Below are positions 51,701 through 64,000 of a stretch of DNA of 64,000 nucleotides, one piece after another; the first letter of the stretch is position 1, and each line of letters opens with the position of its first letter. The position numbers and the translations under genes were made by a program. The notes beneath the pieces were generated by a model, which saw only the letters and a program-made list of their open reading frames with translations, was not told the DNA's origin and did no database searches. Source of the DNA: Solenopsis invicta (taxonomy: Eukaryota > Arthropoda > Insecta > Hymenoptera > Formicidae); contig NC_052667.1 of NCBI RefSeq assembly GCF_016802725.1, positions 23,024,346-23,088,345 on the forward strand, written 5' to 3'.

Positions 51701-52475
51701 AAAATTTTTTAACTTTTGATTTTAAATAGTTAAATTATTCATAATTTTATATTAATGATTGTGTGCGTAATATTTTAATGTAAATATGTATGATAAAGAA
51801 ACACTTATACTATTTAATATTTTGTTTTCTACTATATAATTTTTATTAATTTTTATTTTATACGTTTTTTTCTTGTTATATATTACGATTTCAAGAATCT
51901 TTTATGCGATATATTTTGATATAATATACTAATAAAGATAATTTTTAAATGCTTCAAAGTTTTTAATAGTTTTCTAATAATAACAGTATAACTCTTTGTG
52001 ATATAAAAGTATAAATGTTATGCTTAAAAGAAATCCTAGAAGAAGGAAAGATAAATCAATCAGAGATGTAGCAAGAATTCTATTACTAGTTTTAAGTCCG
52101 ACGAACGAAGCTCATAACAATTGGAATGCTGATAAAAGGATCACGTGGCATTCGTTTGCTGTCTGTCACAGCATTGTTCAGATCCATCGTTTGATCTACG
52201 TGACTGACGATGTAACAACATTTGTCTTTTTGTATCTTCCGAAAAAAGCAATACTACCTATCTGACGTTACAGCTCACTGAAGTGATTCAGAGTAGAACA
52301 CGTTGCAATACGTGTCACACTTACAGTGTAACATGAAATATCGTAAAGGATTACATTTAAAAAGTATCTAAGGCAGCAATTATGTATATATACATAGTGA
52401 TTTAAGGAAGTATGTTCTCGCTGTTGAGTTTCAAAATTTGATTACTTTTTTTACTATTTTTAATAGTTTGAATTT
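48700..52475. other. Mostly AT-rich DNA, no gene recognised
   Basis: 49130-49800 and 51190-51600 are GC-richer islands. A tandem tttctaataatg pair lies at 50407-50430. A 124-codon - strand frame at 49204-49578 is Arg/Ser/Ala-rich and overlaps a + strand frame. Confidence 0.4.
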
Positions 52476-52478
52476 TGA

Positions 52479-52506
52479 AAGAGAGAGAGAGACAGAGAGA
52501 GAGAGC
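52479..52506. repeat. (GA)n microsatellite
   Basis: GA tract on the + strand with one ca interruption. Confidence 0.9.
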
Positions 52507-52509
52507 AAG

Positions 52510-55040
52510 CAAATTAGAAAAAGAGAGAGTTGCGAAACAAATTTTATTAATGTATAAATTGTTTGTAATTTTTTAACGCGTCGAAATAACATCTTTCAAA
52601 ACTGTTGCCACAATAACACCATTATATCTTTTAGAGAATTTTTCAAAAACAAAGTATCCAAAAATTGAGATAACTGGACATTTATTCGCAACGTATTCTG
52701 ATGGTCATTTGCTTGAAACGGTCTAAATATTTCATTTAGATTATAACGTTCGTCGGTAGTTGGGAGTTTAGTTCAGTTGTTGCCTGCATCAGTAGTTATC
52801 ATTCAATGCAGTTGTAGTATTCATGAATAGTTAGCCTTCTACGTTACCTTCACTGCTCTGTCAGACCTTTGCTCTCCATTACCTGCATTTACCAGCATTT
52901 AGCTATTCCGCGATTCAATTTTGCATTGACAGATGTAGAGAAAACACATGCAGCCGTAATTATGCTATACATTATAAGCATATTGATGCGAGTATGCAAA
53001 GAATAGAATCATCTATCGATTTTCTCCATTTGTTGTATAAAATTATTAAAATTATGTATATTTAAAAAGATATGTGTGCATATATTTATACGTATATACA
53101 ATTATAACAGAATTTGCATAAACATTTTTTTTTACATATTAACTAACTATACATTTAAAAAATTTTTGATTGTTTGAAAATTTTTAATTAAAATTTTATC
53201 TTCTCGTTGAAAAATTTGTATAATGTATACAAATAATTAATCAAATACGTTATACGATTAAGAAAAGATATTCGTGACACACTTTATATAGACGCGTTTG
53301 ATCGTTATAATTTGCGCGATTACTTCCTAATTTATTATTTCCAGGATTCCTTGTCGCTATCGATATCAGGAAAGTCAACCGTTCATTTATTTACCCTGCA
53401 ATCCACGTCGTCCTTATTTACGCTTCTTTGTGTGCAAACATCATCATCATTATCATCATCGTTAATCATAGTCTTATGGATAGCCGGAGGCTATATTCGA
53501 CAGATATCGATTGACTGTACGAAAAACTTTTCACGTCATTGTCTCGTTAGGAAAGGAAGCAAAGTTTTTTCCATGAAAAAAAGGGAATCGCTTCGATGTG
53601 ACAACGTAAGTGCCCGTTTTGATCTGTCAGATATTGGAACCTGATAAAATTTTTATAATGTTTTATTGCAAAATAATAAACGTCAAATGTTGTACATCAT
53701 CATAGTATGCCAGCATAATACGAATAATTTAAGTGCTCAAGGAAAATTGTTGAAAGAACATGACGTTAATGGACGCTTTACTGCGCAACCATTCGGTGTG
53801 CAGAAAATAATACAGAAACGTTGGTACATTCAATAACTTTTGTATAGATTTAATATAATTGTTTCACATCCGTTTTAAATTAATGAATTTCTATTATATG
53901 AACTTTAATACGGTTTCGAAAGTACCTCAATATATTATTTCACGAAAAAGTTTTAATTTAAGTTCTTCATGGACGTTTGATTTCACTGAACAGTACTTTC
54001 AACGCGCACGAATTATACTGATGTGTTCGAGGAGGGGGGGGTGGGAGGAAAGAATGAGAGAAAATGCTCTCGGCGGAGCTCTCCACACGAACGATATTAC
54101 CGGCGCAAGATTAATAACTCCCTTCCTTTCGATTTCGTTCCTTAGGACCGCCAGAAGAAACATATAGCCGGTTGATTGCGATAAGGAAATTTCGGCTTGT
54201 AAATCTACGGAAATCCCCGATGCGCGGCCCCAAGAGCAGCACGGGGAGAGAAGTCGGCGGGTGGTAGGGAGTTGATTCGGGGCTGGCTTCCCCCGGGTAT
54301 GTTTATCTACCGGGTGTGCCATCTGAATTTAACCGCGAGCAGGAGGTGAGGGCTTATCTTTTATCGGAGATTCCCAGAGTTTGGAGACTGGGTTTGGCCA
54401 ACGGCCAAAATGGTAATGCAACCCTCGTGCCAGCAGCCGCCGCCGCCGCCGCCGCCACTGCTACCGTCGCCACGCTTGAGCTTCATCGAATCACATATTC
54501 CGATATTCACTCTTCGCTTCTCCATACGACTCTTTCCTTTTGCCGCGATCGCGAGGCGATGAGACGGGCGGACGTGAAGTAGATAGACTAGATGATCCGG
54601 CGCAGCATCTGCCATGAGAACGGATGAACTTTCCGCTGCGCGTTTCACATTTTCGTCGCACGTTAACTGCGAATTGAAAAAGCTATTTAGCGATTAAAAC
54701 GAATATTTATGCATCGCGGATGTATTAAGAGAGAGAACGATCGAATAGCGCTAAATTTCAAATACATTGCGGCGGCGGATTCCCTTTAGAGCGTTAAAAT
54801 TTTATTAATTTTGTTACGTTTCGAGACTGTAATATGTAATATGTAATGTTATATATCGTTTATATATTAAAGCAGTAAAAATTGCATTGTACATATTACA
54901 CGCGCGTACGCAGCGAAAAGCAATTAGCAAAGAAAATTATTTCGCACAAGTTATTAAAACAAATATTAAAACCAATTATTGAAATACTATTTTTTTTTTT
55001 ATAAAACTTTGGATAATTTTAAATTATATTCGTGATTTGT
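52510..55040. other. AT-rich then CpG-rich DNA
   Basis: Holds a short (cat)n tract at about 53440-53460 and a (GCC)7 tract at 54436-54456 in a CpG-rich block (54000-54800). Frames here reach 110 codons and are unrecognised. Confidence 0.4.
54436..54456. repeat. (GCC)7 trinucleotide tract
   Basis: Seven GCC units. In the + frame it would encode Ala, on the opposite strand Gly. Neither reading is in a supported gene. Confidence 0.9.

Positions 55041-55043
<3 letters not shown>

Positions 55044-55091
<48 letters not shown>
55044..55091. repeat. (AC)n microsatellite
   Basis: Twenty-four uninterrupted AC units. It is the only long AC tract in a window otherwise dominated by CT/GA tracts. Confidence 0.97.
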
Positions 55092-55099
55092 GCCGTATC

Positions 55100-56430
55100 A
55101 ATTGTAAATCGAAAGTAAAAAAAAGGAATGATTTAAAAATGATATATCAAAATCTAAGACGTGAGTCGATCGAAAATAATATGTATAATGCTCAAAAAAC
55201 ATACTGTTTGGACGGTGATAGAGCACAAATGTTTTCAGACATGTGCGAAAGGGAGACAAATTCAAAGGCGAATAAAATCTGCACTCACATATATAAGTGT
55301 ACTATATACTCGTTGCGTGAATGACGGTTTCAATTTAATAGAATGCAGCGTGCCGGCATAAACAGAGATGAAATTTTATGGAAGCACGACTTTACCCGAG
55401 TGCAGCTTTACACAATAATGAAATTCTATTTTTCTCTTCAGCTCTCGCTCTCCGGTACCGCAAACGGCAGGCAGGCAGGCAGGCTGCTTGGCATTCTGAT
55501 CTTGTGCCTTTTCTTCGATACGAAATAAAAATGCCCGCGGTGCGTTTTGATTGCGCCGTCACGACGTTTTCGATCCAAATACCAATAAAGAAACTTTTCA
55601 TTAAAATCGCTAGGCTCCCCGTTTCAAGCATGCTGTCAACGCCAGTCGTACGGCACAACGTAATCGATAATCTATTTTTCCGAAAAGTAAGGGTGTACAC
55701 AGGCCCGTTTATAGACCGTAGTCTTTTCACGTCTATGACAACAGCTGGTGATTCCCTATCATCTTCGGAGATCATTGAACAGTGATATCGGAAAACAATT
55801 CCGTAGGATGTAGATTCACCATCTTGTAGGACGGTGTGATAAATGCGAATCCGCGAAATCACGAGTTGCCCATCGGCCGCTCTCTCGCATTCGGGAAAAT
55901 AAGTGACTGCGCACAATAACGGGAAACTGTGGGAATAGCTACTAAGGCAAAATGGTGGTAAGAAGAATCTCGTGTTCGTGACTTTAACGTACTTGCGTTG
56001 ACGTCGAAATGTATGTGTAGCAGTTAAGTTGAAATACGATAAAAACGTACTATAAATCTACGTGCCTTCGCCTTCGGTACAAGAAAATTCAACTGATATA
56101 CGGGTAACAATATCGATTACACCGACCATATCGCAATTGAATGAATCGTTCTTAAATAATTTCCAGATGCATTCGATGAAAGACATATTTTTTTTTTCTT
56201 TAAAAAGTTCAGCACGGAAATACGATAAAGGTACCGCAAATAGAATGCAATGTAACCGTGTATACGACGTTATGTTCGTACTAACATAAAGTCGAATTGT
56301 ATTAGGAAGTTATTGTTATTATTGGGGAATTACTTTATTGTGAATAAAATGTTGATACGCATATATGTAAATATATGTATCTTTTTTAATTTTAGATACA
56401 CTGAAATAATATTTAGATATACCATATAAA
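55100..56430. other. Intermediate-GC DNA with a GGCA tract
   Basis: A (GGCA)n tract lies at 55467-55484. Opposing frames of 174 codons (-, 55392-55916) and 135 codons (+, 55378-55785) overlap and both cross the tract. Neither shows a recognisable domain. Confidence 0.4.
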
Positions 56431-56434
56431 TTGC

Positions 56435-56845
56435 TACGTTGAGAGAAAGATTTTTCTTAAAACCGTATACTTTGACAAGCATTTGTTTTGTTTAAAAATA
56501 TTTATTTTTAAATAGACATATTACCTAAAATATACAATTTTGTATGTTTACATTTTTTACATTTAAATAATTTTACGAATAAACTGAGATAATATTATTA
56601 AACTTAATTAAACTTCTTAAATTAAGAAATCTGATTATTTTGAATATAAAAATACTTTAACAATAAATATTTTCTGGAACTGCAAGAAAAAATTATTTTG
56701 AATAAAAATTATTTCTTCATTTTATTCTCATTTAAGATATTTTTAACTTCTCTGCAAGTAAATGAGCTATTGAAACGCACTGAGTAAATAATTTTTTGTG
56801 TCAAGTAAAATTTTTTTGTCGTAACACATTTTTTCTCTCGGTGTA
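56435..56845 (+). mobile_element. Repeat family E, copy 1 (possible MITE)
   Basis: The ends form short inverted repeats: tacgttgagagaaag at the left against the complement tacaccgagagaaaa at the right, with ctttgaca/cttgacac further in. The body aligns in the same orientation with 59013-59375: aaatagacat, ttgta..tttacatttttt, aataaatattttct.gaactgcaag, aataaataattttt. Non-coding, very AT-rich. The gagaaaa-type ends resemble those at 1427-1626 and 31807-32009. Confidence 0.55.
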
Positions 56846-57094
56846 GAAATTCAAGAAATATAAGAAACTTCATAAATTTGTCAAAGTATGCAAAAAGAAT
56901 AATGAGCTAATTTCGTGAACTTCTTTATTAAGAAGTTAAACACTTTTCTCCGAAAATTGAGTATAATTGTACGCCGTGCTTTATAGTGGTAGAACAAGGG
57001 GTATTAAGGGAATTTAAATTTTATTCTCCAACAATACCAAAGAAAACGCCCTGTACTACAGACATTATGGTCCCATTGGATAATTGCTTTTTGT

Positions 57095-57185
57095 ACCGAA
57101 AGAGAAGAAGAGGATATAAGACAAAAAAAAGGGAAAAGAGAGAGAGAGAGAGACAAAGTGAAAAAGAAAAGGACAGAGAGGAATA
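57095..57185 (+). repeat. Purine-rich tract with (GA)n core
   Basis: Nearly all A/G on the + strand, with a GA core at 57137-57153. Confidence 0.85.
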
Positions 57186-57499
57186 AGGACGGAAATTAAA
57201 CGGGCGACTCGCCGCGTGTTCATGCTTGTTCTCCACATTGTGGTCAAGGAGCGACGCCTGGAAGATAAGACATCCTTTGAAGTTATCCGAGGGAATCGGT
57301 ATCACAGAGCGTCAGCACGAATGGCGAAGAAGGGGAAAATTTAATTTCGACGATGTGTATCCGCAAAACGAGCGTATCGGGGGTTCTTGTGAATAAATCG
57401 CGTCGCCTTTTGCGATGTACGTGACCGTAACGGGAAGGCGCGTGAAAATGGAACCCAAATAAACTGACAATCGATTTCCTGCTATGCAAAGTCGCACAT

Positions 57500-57835
57500 A
57501 GCACGCAAAAAGAAAAAAAAAGAAACGAATTATGAGGAGAAGGAAGGGGGGGGGGAGAGAAAAGAGAAATAACAACGAGAAAGAGGAAAAGAGTGTGATT
57601 GAGGGAAACAGAATTAAAAAGAGAGGTAGAACAGAGAAGTAGACAGAGGTGAGTGTGAGACATTAAGTGAGAGAGGAAATGAGAGAAAAAAGAGACAGAA
57701 AAAGTTGGAAGGAACAAGAAGAGAAAAAAATGCAAATAAGCAATGAATGACAAGAGTGAATGAGAAAAAAAGAGGAGTGGCAAAGTAAAAGGAGAGGAAA
57801 ACAGAAAAGAAAGAGGGAAATAGGAAGAATGATCA
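57500..57835 (+). repeat. Long strand-asymmetric purine tract
   Basis: About 330 bases that are overwhelmingly A and G on the + strand, including a 10-base G run near 57547. The complementary strand reads as a Phe/Leu/Ser-rich open frame (57283-57783). This is a composition artefact, not a gene. Confidence 0.9.
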
Positions 57836-57839
57836 AATC

Positions 57840-59010
57840 TCTTTTATTTTTTAAAGTATACACCGTTGAAAAATTTGTGTCAAATTTGACATGTATTGTA
57901 TATCAAAATAATCCCTTCAAATTTTTATGTTGATTTAATATAAAATGAATGTGTTGGACAATAATACAAATATTATGTATAAAATTAAAACACTAAAAAT
58001 GTAACACTTTAATATAATTTAAACAAATTATGGAAGCACATTTCTTCACTAAAATTAACATTTATAATACATTTTGACAAGTTTTACAATTTTTAATATC
58101 TTATAATTTTTGCCTGTAAATCCATTTATATTTTTAAGAATAATTTATAAAGTTTTTAATAATACGTAATTATTAATTATTAATAATTAAGTGTTAGTTA
58201 AAGGAAATTGATTAAAATTGATTATGGATTTCATTATTGCACACTTTCGCGTTTTCTGGATCATTCTGCGGATGTATGAACATATCTATGAAACGGTGAG
58301 TGTTGGCAGATGTATCTTGGCAGAGAACCAGGACTCTAATGTTATCCGGCAACACAACGAGAAGCAGTGGGTAGGGGCATCGCAAAAATTATCGTCACTC
58401 AAGAATTTACTGTTTGCTACGAAAGCGCCAAACACCTCGGTGACGTCGCGCGCGCGAGAAAGAACTCTTCCTTACTTTGCTTCTTTTCGCTTGTTCCTTT
58501 ATTTTGCTTGCCCCGTTCCTTTATACGGTAGCCCATTTTTCCGATATCATTGCGTACTCCGCTTTGCCACAGTTCGCGACTGGCGCACGCGAAAATCCGA
58601 GAAATAAAGTCGCTTCTTCTCAGAAACCGTCTTCCGCAAATATATCTGGTGGAGTTTCAATGCAGTTTGCAACTTGTCAAGTCGAAAGGTCATCCTTAAT
58701 TCGGAACGAAAGAGCTTTGTCCCTCTGGAGTCAGCGTATTCAATTCATGTCAACTTGAAAGGGTAACAAAATATCTTTTATATATATTCTGACCGCTTTC
58801 GTTTATCATATAAGAATCTTAATCCTTGATCTTCTCTACACATGTTATTTTTCGGCGTCTTCTCTACACACGTTGGGTCACGACACTTTTGAATTCATTT
58901 TTATCACTTTTACAAGTATAAGAAAATCTTCAAAGATTCTTTCATGTACCTCAACATTTCTAAAATTGTAACATTTTTAACATTTTTATTCACACAAAAA
59001 AAAATATAAA
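57840..59010. other. AT-rich and intermediate DNA, no gene recognised
   Basis: AT-rich to 58200, then a GC-richer block (58220-58760) with overlapping + strand frames of 129 and 93 codons that have no recognisable product. Confidence 0.4.
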
Positions 59011-59012
59011 TT

Positions 59013-59375
59013 CTTAATTCACGTATACTTTTATTCTTGAATACTATTTGTTTTCATTTAAGTATGAAATGCTCTCTTCAATTACAACTGTTCATTTGCA
59101 TCAATAATAAATATATCTGTACGAAATATTTTTAAGTAAATAGACATAGTATTTTAATATAATTTTGTACCTTTACATTTTTTTTATATATAAATAATGT
59201 GATTTTACAAATAATCGAACAATATGATAAACTTGATTAAATTTTTTCTTAGATTAAAAAATCTATTTAAAATATCAAAGTCTAGCAGTAAATATTTTCT
59301 AAAACTGCAAGTAAATAAACTATTAGGACTTAACGAATAAATAATTTTTTTAAGATATTTTTTCTTACTTTCTAC
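59013..59375 (+). mobile_element. Repeat family E, copy 2
   Basis: Diverged copy of 56435-56845 in the same orientation, about 2.5 kb away. The inner segments match best. The terminal gagaaaa motifs are eroded. Confidence 0.5.
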
Positions 59376-59379
59376 ATAT

Positions 59380-60560
59380 TCTAACTAATTACAGCTTTCC
59401 TAGTTTTTAAAAGGAAAGAAATGCGTTGAATCTTGTATTAATCTCATTTGCTTATAACATATTCAGATGTCGCAAAGTAAGAGACATTTATTATAACATT
59501 TTTATTCAGACTTTTAAGAATAAATACAAAAAGCGTCGCTAGAAGGATATAAAGATATCAAAACGCAAAAGAGACTCTGTCCCTACAGACAAAAGCCACC
59601 TGTACATTATTATGTTACTTGCCTAGAGACATTTCAGAGACCGAATAAATTCTCAACGAGATTAAAATGAATCATTAAAAGCCTTACTGTGACGAAAATT
59701 TCATTAAACGCGACATATTTCGTATTTGCCAGGAACAAATGTATCATTTTTGCTCAAACTGGCTGGCTGTTTTACTTAACGTGTCTACAGTAATCCATTC
59801 TCGATCCTTTGTCCATTACAATCGTTTTCGCCGAGGCGGTTTTTTGTTATCGAGTCTCCGAAAGTTTTATCACGGCCGACCGCACATAATCGAGAGGATC
59901 GGCCATTCTTTTCTTTCATCAGTAGGAGAGGAAGGGAGGAGGGGGTTCATGAGTAACGTGAGCGATGCCTTGCTTTCGGACAAACGAACCGTGTCGCGTC
60001 GAAAGGCAAAGGAAGCAGCATCTTTGTCGCAAAAACGCAAAATCCGTCAGAACTCCGCGAGCCGGCCATGCGTGATGATGCTGCAGCCCCGAGATGTTAC
60101 TGCGGAATATTTTCATGGCGCATTTCCACCCCGGGTACGATGCTTTATATCGCGGACGCGCCGGAGAGCCGCGCAAATTTATGGAAATCTTGGATGCGTA
60201 TTGGATAAAAGTGTTGCATGGGATGAGCGGTCGAGTTGCGTTGCCAAACATTCGGCGGATTTAATCCGTTTCTCCCTCGCGCCTGGAGTTGCGAGAACAG
60301 TGGAAATGTATGTACTCGCGAGTGAATTGTACGCCTCGCAATGAGATGGCATCGCGGGATTTATAAACCCGCTCACGCTTTCCGCGATTTTACTTTTCAT
60401 CATTCCATTGGAAAACGTTGACGTGTCCGCGACTGCGATAATTGAAACGTCATTCGTGTTCAGAAGTAGTTCGAGTTAAACAAAAAAGTTGCGCAAACAA
60501 ATAATTGCGTGATAAGAATCGAATCTTCAGCTGAATTTAGTAAAGCACACGTTGAAAAAA
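59380..60560. other. GC-richer block with the longest open frame in the window
   Basis: A 201-codon + frame at 59739-60344 overlaps - strand frames at 59919-60251 and 60179-60403. The translation is Arg/Ser-rich without a recognisable domain, signal peptide or membrane segment. I do not call it a gene. Confidence 0.4.
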
Positions 60561-60563
60561 AAG

Positions 60564-60798
60564 TTTGGTAATAATTCAAGCTTTGGCGAAATAATTAAAT
60601 GCTTAATTAATATGATCAAATATTTAGTAATATTTAATAATTATATTAATAATAGCCTCAAATTTAACAATTGCAACCAATCAGTTACCAAACGGTTACT
60701 AAATATTACTAAATATTTGGTTATATTAACTAAATATTTAATAGACCATTTTACTAAAGTTCAGCAATCATTACCTAGGCTTGATTATTATTATCAAA
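60564..60798. mobile_element. Foldback (MITE-like) element, AT-rich
   Basis: The left arm (60564-60638: tttggtaataattcaagc ... caaatatttagtaatattta) and right arm (60694-60798: taaatattactaaatatttg ... cttgattattattatcaaa) are inverted repeats of roughly 75-100 bases with gaps. The inner 20 bases match exactly. The 101-codon frame across it (60552-60857) is a by-product. Confidence 0.6.
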
Positions 60799-60799
60799 T

Positions 60800-63700
60800 T
60801 CTTTTTGCGATACATAATAATGTATTATTGACATTACGCACTGCCTGTACATCGTAAATAATAAAAAAAATTAAAAAACTAATAGAATAATCTCAATATT
60901 GCTAGTTTCTTAACTACTTTTAGCAAAATTATCTTTATTATTATTAAGAATTAATTTACTTAATTATTGCACACTTGAATTCAAATTTAGTAGATACAAA
61001 TTATAATAAAGAAAAGGTTGTTATAAGAAATTGAAAAATAAAATAAAAAGAGAAATATAATTATAGCGATGGCATTATTTTTCAATAAAAATAGCTAATT
61101 AAACGATAGAAAATTTTTGAAAATTCTCTTTATTTGAACTGGAGTTTATGAATCGTGTAGATCACTTGGAAGACGAGGTGACCTGGTGTTAACGAAAGTT
61201 AAATGGAAACGAGTTAACCTGGTAACAGACGATAAGCAAAAGTCTCGATTGCCTTTTGAAGTGTGTTGATAATGGCATACCATTGAGATCGAACCTCCCA
61301 AAGAACTAGTCTCATAAAATGCTCTTTCGAGAGAACTTTACGCTCTCCTGTTTTGAACACACGTAAAAGTCGGGTATTTTGCAGGTTTTTATCTTGACCT
61401 TGTGTTGTTACATTGTATAACAAATTGTCAAATTTTTAAGTGATTTTCTATTTGATATAAATATTTTACATTAGATAGAAAAAAAAAATTTTTTTTAAAT
61501 CTTTTCTACTTTAATTGACGAAAAACTCACTAATTTTTATCATTCATGACGAGAACGCTTATTTGAGCTTTATACAAATTTCATAAAAGAAAGATTAACT
61601 CCAATCTTTAATTAAAATAACAAAATTTCTAACTCGACTCGAGAGGAGCGCTGGATTTATATTCTGCAGCATAATTTCTCGAAAATATCAATTTTACTAT
61701 AAAATCGCGCGAACTCTAACAAGGCGCAAAATATAGTTCGACGGAAAATATACACCACGAAGCTTTTCCCTGTCTTTGCATTTTCGCCGATGTAACATCC
61801 TACTTTATAAATCCTGTAATAAAAGAGAGTCCTGACGTTACTAACCGATCGTTATCCCAGTCGGGAACTTTACAATGAAGTAGTTCGTAACTTCTGTTCT
61901 GATCAGGCTGCATCCCGAGGAAACAAAGTATATCCACGACGGAAGAAAATCGTTACCTCGCCAGCCGCTACTGCGCACCGTCATAAAGCAAAAAGAATAC
62001 TTACTTTATAAACATATTTGCCTCTCTCTATCTTTCGCAGACTTTGCACACCGTTTGAAAGGTAGACTCTTTGGATTAATAAATAGATGGTGCTTTTAAG
62101 ATCTTCCGACGAGAGGCTCGAGTCTCTCTTCACATTTTTTAATTTATAGCATGTTGTTTAGTCATCTATTACAATTGACGTTGATAGCAGTTATCAATGT
62201 GATTTTCAATCGCTATTTTAAATGATATTGCTTCATGTCTATCAAATATATCACAAGCTGTCTATGAACGATTCGCACATATTAACCTTTCACAGATCAA
62301 CCTGTTTTTCACTGCTTATTCAAACCAACTGGGTCGCTAGCAAACAGATGTATTTTTCAAAGAGCTTTTTTCAAAGGTCTCTAAAAAAATCCCGAAAAAA
62401 TCCTGGTACACACTCTTTTGACTCTTGGCAATACGATTGTACAATTATATAACTCCTAAAACGGTTTTTACTTTGTTTTTGTATACGTGAACGAATTTGA
62501 AGCAAAATCGGCAAAGTAGGAAAATTGTATCGTTGTCAGTCTCGAATGATCCTGGTCTGACATTAAACGCAAATATGAAAGTCGCGAAAAGAAGAGCGTT
62601 AGAAAGAAAAGTAAGCACATAAAATTTAGCTGACGATGTTAAATAATAATCAGCAGTCGATTGTTAATTAAATTGATCGGTACCATCGGAGCGTCGGGTC
62701 GCAACGCTACCAAGATTAAATGCTGACGATCGTAAATCTTTGCTGTAAAAGCTAAAGAATCGTGTCTGATTTATAACCCGCAGTTAAGTTAACGTATGGC
62801 GGTGTCGAAAAAGCTGCGGTAATATATGTCGTAAATTGAAAAGTAACCTCTACCGAGGGAATGCGCGGACTGACCTGTTAATTCTTGACGATCGTTTTAT
62901 CGAGTCTTACTTAATTCAGCGTGCCGTTGCCCCGCTTTACTTAGCGCCGCGCGGAAGAGGCTGCCCACGAGAGATAATTAAACTCCCGGCTTGGCCCGAA
63001 TGCCCGGCAAGTATTAATGGAATTTATAATGGTCTTTTTGCGGAAAGGTGGGAGGGGGGAGGGGGGACATCTTAAGCCGGCGAACCGTGAAACTCTTCCG
63101 CTCCCCGCGGGCGCCACCGTTTCTGAATGACGATGATTTTGAAACGCGATAACGGCTCTCTGCTGCATCATTAATAAGATGAAACCAGAACAGACTGAAA
63201 CTTGCTAAGGTAGATCTATATAATATATGCGTGCAAACGAATACGTATGAGTCTTGATAATTTTGGCATGCAAATTTTTAGAAATGCCTTCTGTCCACCT
63301 CTCTTCGATCGCGTAAGGAAGATTTCGCCTGAACGAAAGCATTTAAATAGATACGTGACTATTTTCTCATTCGCGATCGCTCGCATTTCTCTGGAAAATT
63401 TTCTCTACGAGTCAATAAAGAAAATTTATCTCGCGATTTTAAGCTGCTTTCACGAAGAAAGCGCTTCCTCGCCGATTGTGCCACGATTTACCGTACACCT
63501 TGTATAGATTTATAACCGCGTGGTGAACTCGCCGGATACCTTTTGACGTCAACGATTTTCGAGATCGCCGAATTTCTTCGGAGTAGTAGATTCGATTCGA
63601 CGGGTTGGTGGCGCGGTGGTTTGTTATGCCGTTACGAACGTGCCGTTACGACGACGCGTTCTCGGAACACTCTTATTCCTGTCCGGTGGCGGCGTCCCGG

Positions 63701-64000
63701 GATGAATTGGATTTTTACGACCACGAAGTAGGCTAAGGAAATATGGGGTGATAGGTGGGTGGCCGCGACGGCTCCCGGATTCGAGGGAATGAGCGACCGC
63801 GCCGGCCAGAATCAAATAACAACGCTTCCTTGGGAGTGCTTCGGCCTCAGTCGGAATAATAAGGAGCCCACTCCCCCGAGATCGACAAAATCGATCGCAC
63901 CCTATCACGTCCATCTCGCATTATTGCCACCGGCTGTTTCCGACAATCCGCTCCACTATCCCCTTCCTCCCCCCTCCCCTCCCGCCCCTCCTTGTGACAA
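60800..64000. other. AT-rich then CpG-rich unique DNA
   Basis: 60800-61600 is AT-rich; 62640-64000 is GC-richer with many CpG. The last 45 bases are a C/T-rich polypyrimidine tract. Frames are under 100 codons and overlap on both strands. No RNA gene or domain recognised. Confidence 0.4.

Noticed and set aside
55378..55916. 174-codon (-) and 135-codon (+) opposing frames
   Set aside because: Both cross a GGCA microsatellite, overlap each other and have no recognisable feature.
57283..57783. 166-codon - strand frame that looks like membrane protein (Phe/Leu/Ser)
   Set aside because: It is the complement of a long purine tract. The apparent hydrophobicity is a composition artefact.
59739..60344. 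201-codon + strand open frame, longest in the window
   Set aside because: It lies in low-stop, GC-richer DNA, overlaps frames on the other strand, and shows no domain, signal or plausible homology.

Overview
This 64 kb window is eukaryotic nuclear DNA with no confidently recognisable protein-coding gene. Several things point to an insect genome, and an ant or other hymenopteran is my best guess. The DNA is AT-rich overall but broken by many short blocks that are GC-rich and not depleted in CpG. It carries many long (CT)n/(GA)n microsatellites and many short, decayed, non-coding inverted-repeat elements. The species call is inference; no gene in the window fixes it. The longest open frames (201, 190, 174 and 157 codons) have no domain, signal or splice pattern I recognise. 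Most lie in GC-rich DNA where long frames arise by chance. The window is best read as intergenic DNA or part of a very large intron.

Layout: 1-21 kb alternates CpG-rich unique blocks (about 0.8-1.2, 4.6-5.7, 8.0-9.1, 12.9-15.9 and 17.2-18.6 kb) with AT-rich stretches. These hold a foldback element (1.4-1.6 kb), a first copy of repeat family B (5.8-6.3 kb), a first copy of family A (16.5-17.1 kb) and several microsatellites. Around 21.1-21.6 kb two foldback (MITE-like) elements lie side by side. From 26.5 to 32 kb come two large microsatellites, a first copy of family C, a perfect 30-bp palindrome, a second copy of the 21.1 kb foldback and a short MITE with about 40-bp terminal inverted repeats. 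Family A recurs at 34.4 kb, family C at 37.0 kb and family B at 42.3-43.1 kb. At 57.1-57.8 kb there is a strongly strand-asymmetric purine region flanked by two copies of family E. Another foldback sits at 60.6-60.8 kb. The right end is CpG-rich and unremarkable.

The most interesting locus is 37.2-39.7 kb. Short GC-rich, exon-like cassettes lie in very AT-rich DNA. They are bounded by good acceptor (gtgtgttacag) and donor (gtaaat, gtgagt, gtaagt) signals on the + strand. They are diverged tandem duplicates of each other: three versions of a Gly-rich 'A' cassette, two clear versions (and one doubtful) of a 'B' cassette, and two of a leader-like 'C' segment. One-base differences between the B copies shift the frame, so the unit may be a spliced long non-coding RNA, a decaying or fast-evolving gene, or alternative exons of a larger gene. 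I do not recognise it. It is the best candidate here for an undescribed transcription unit.
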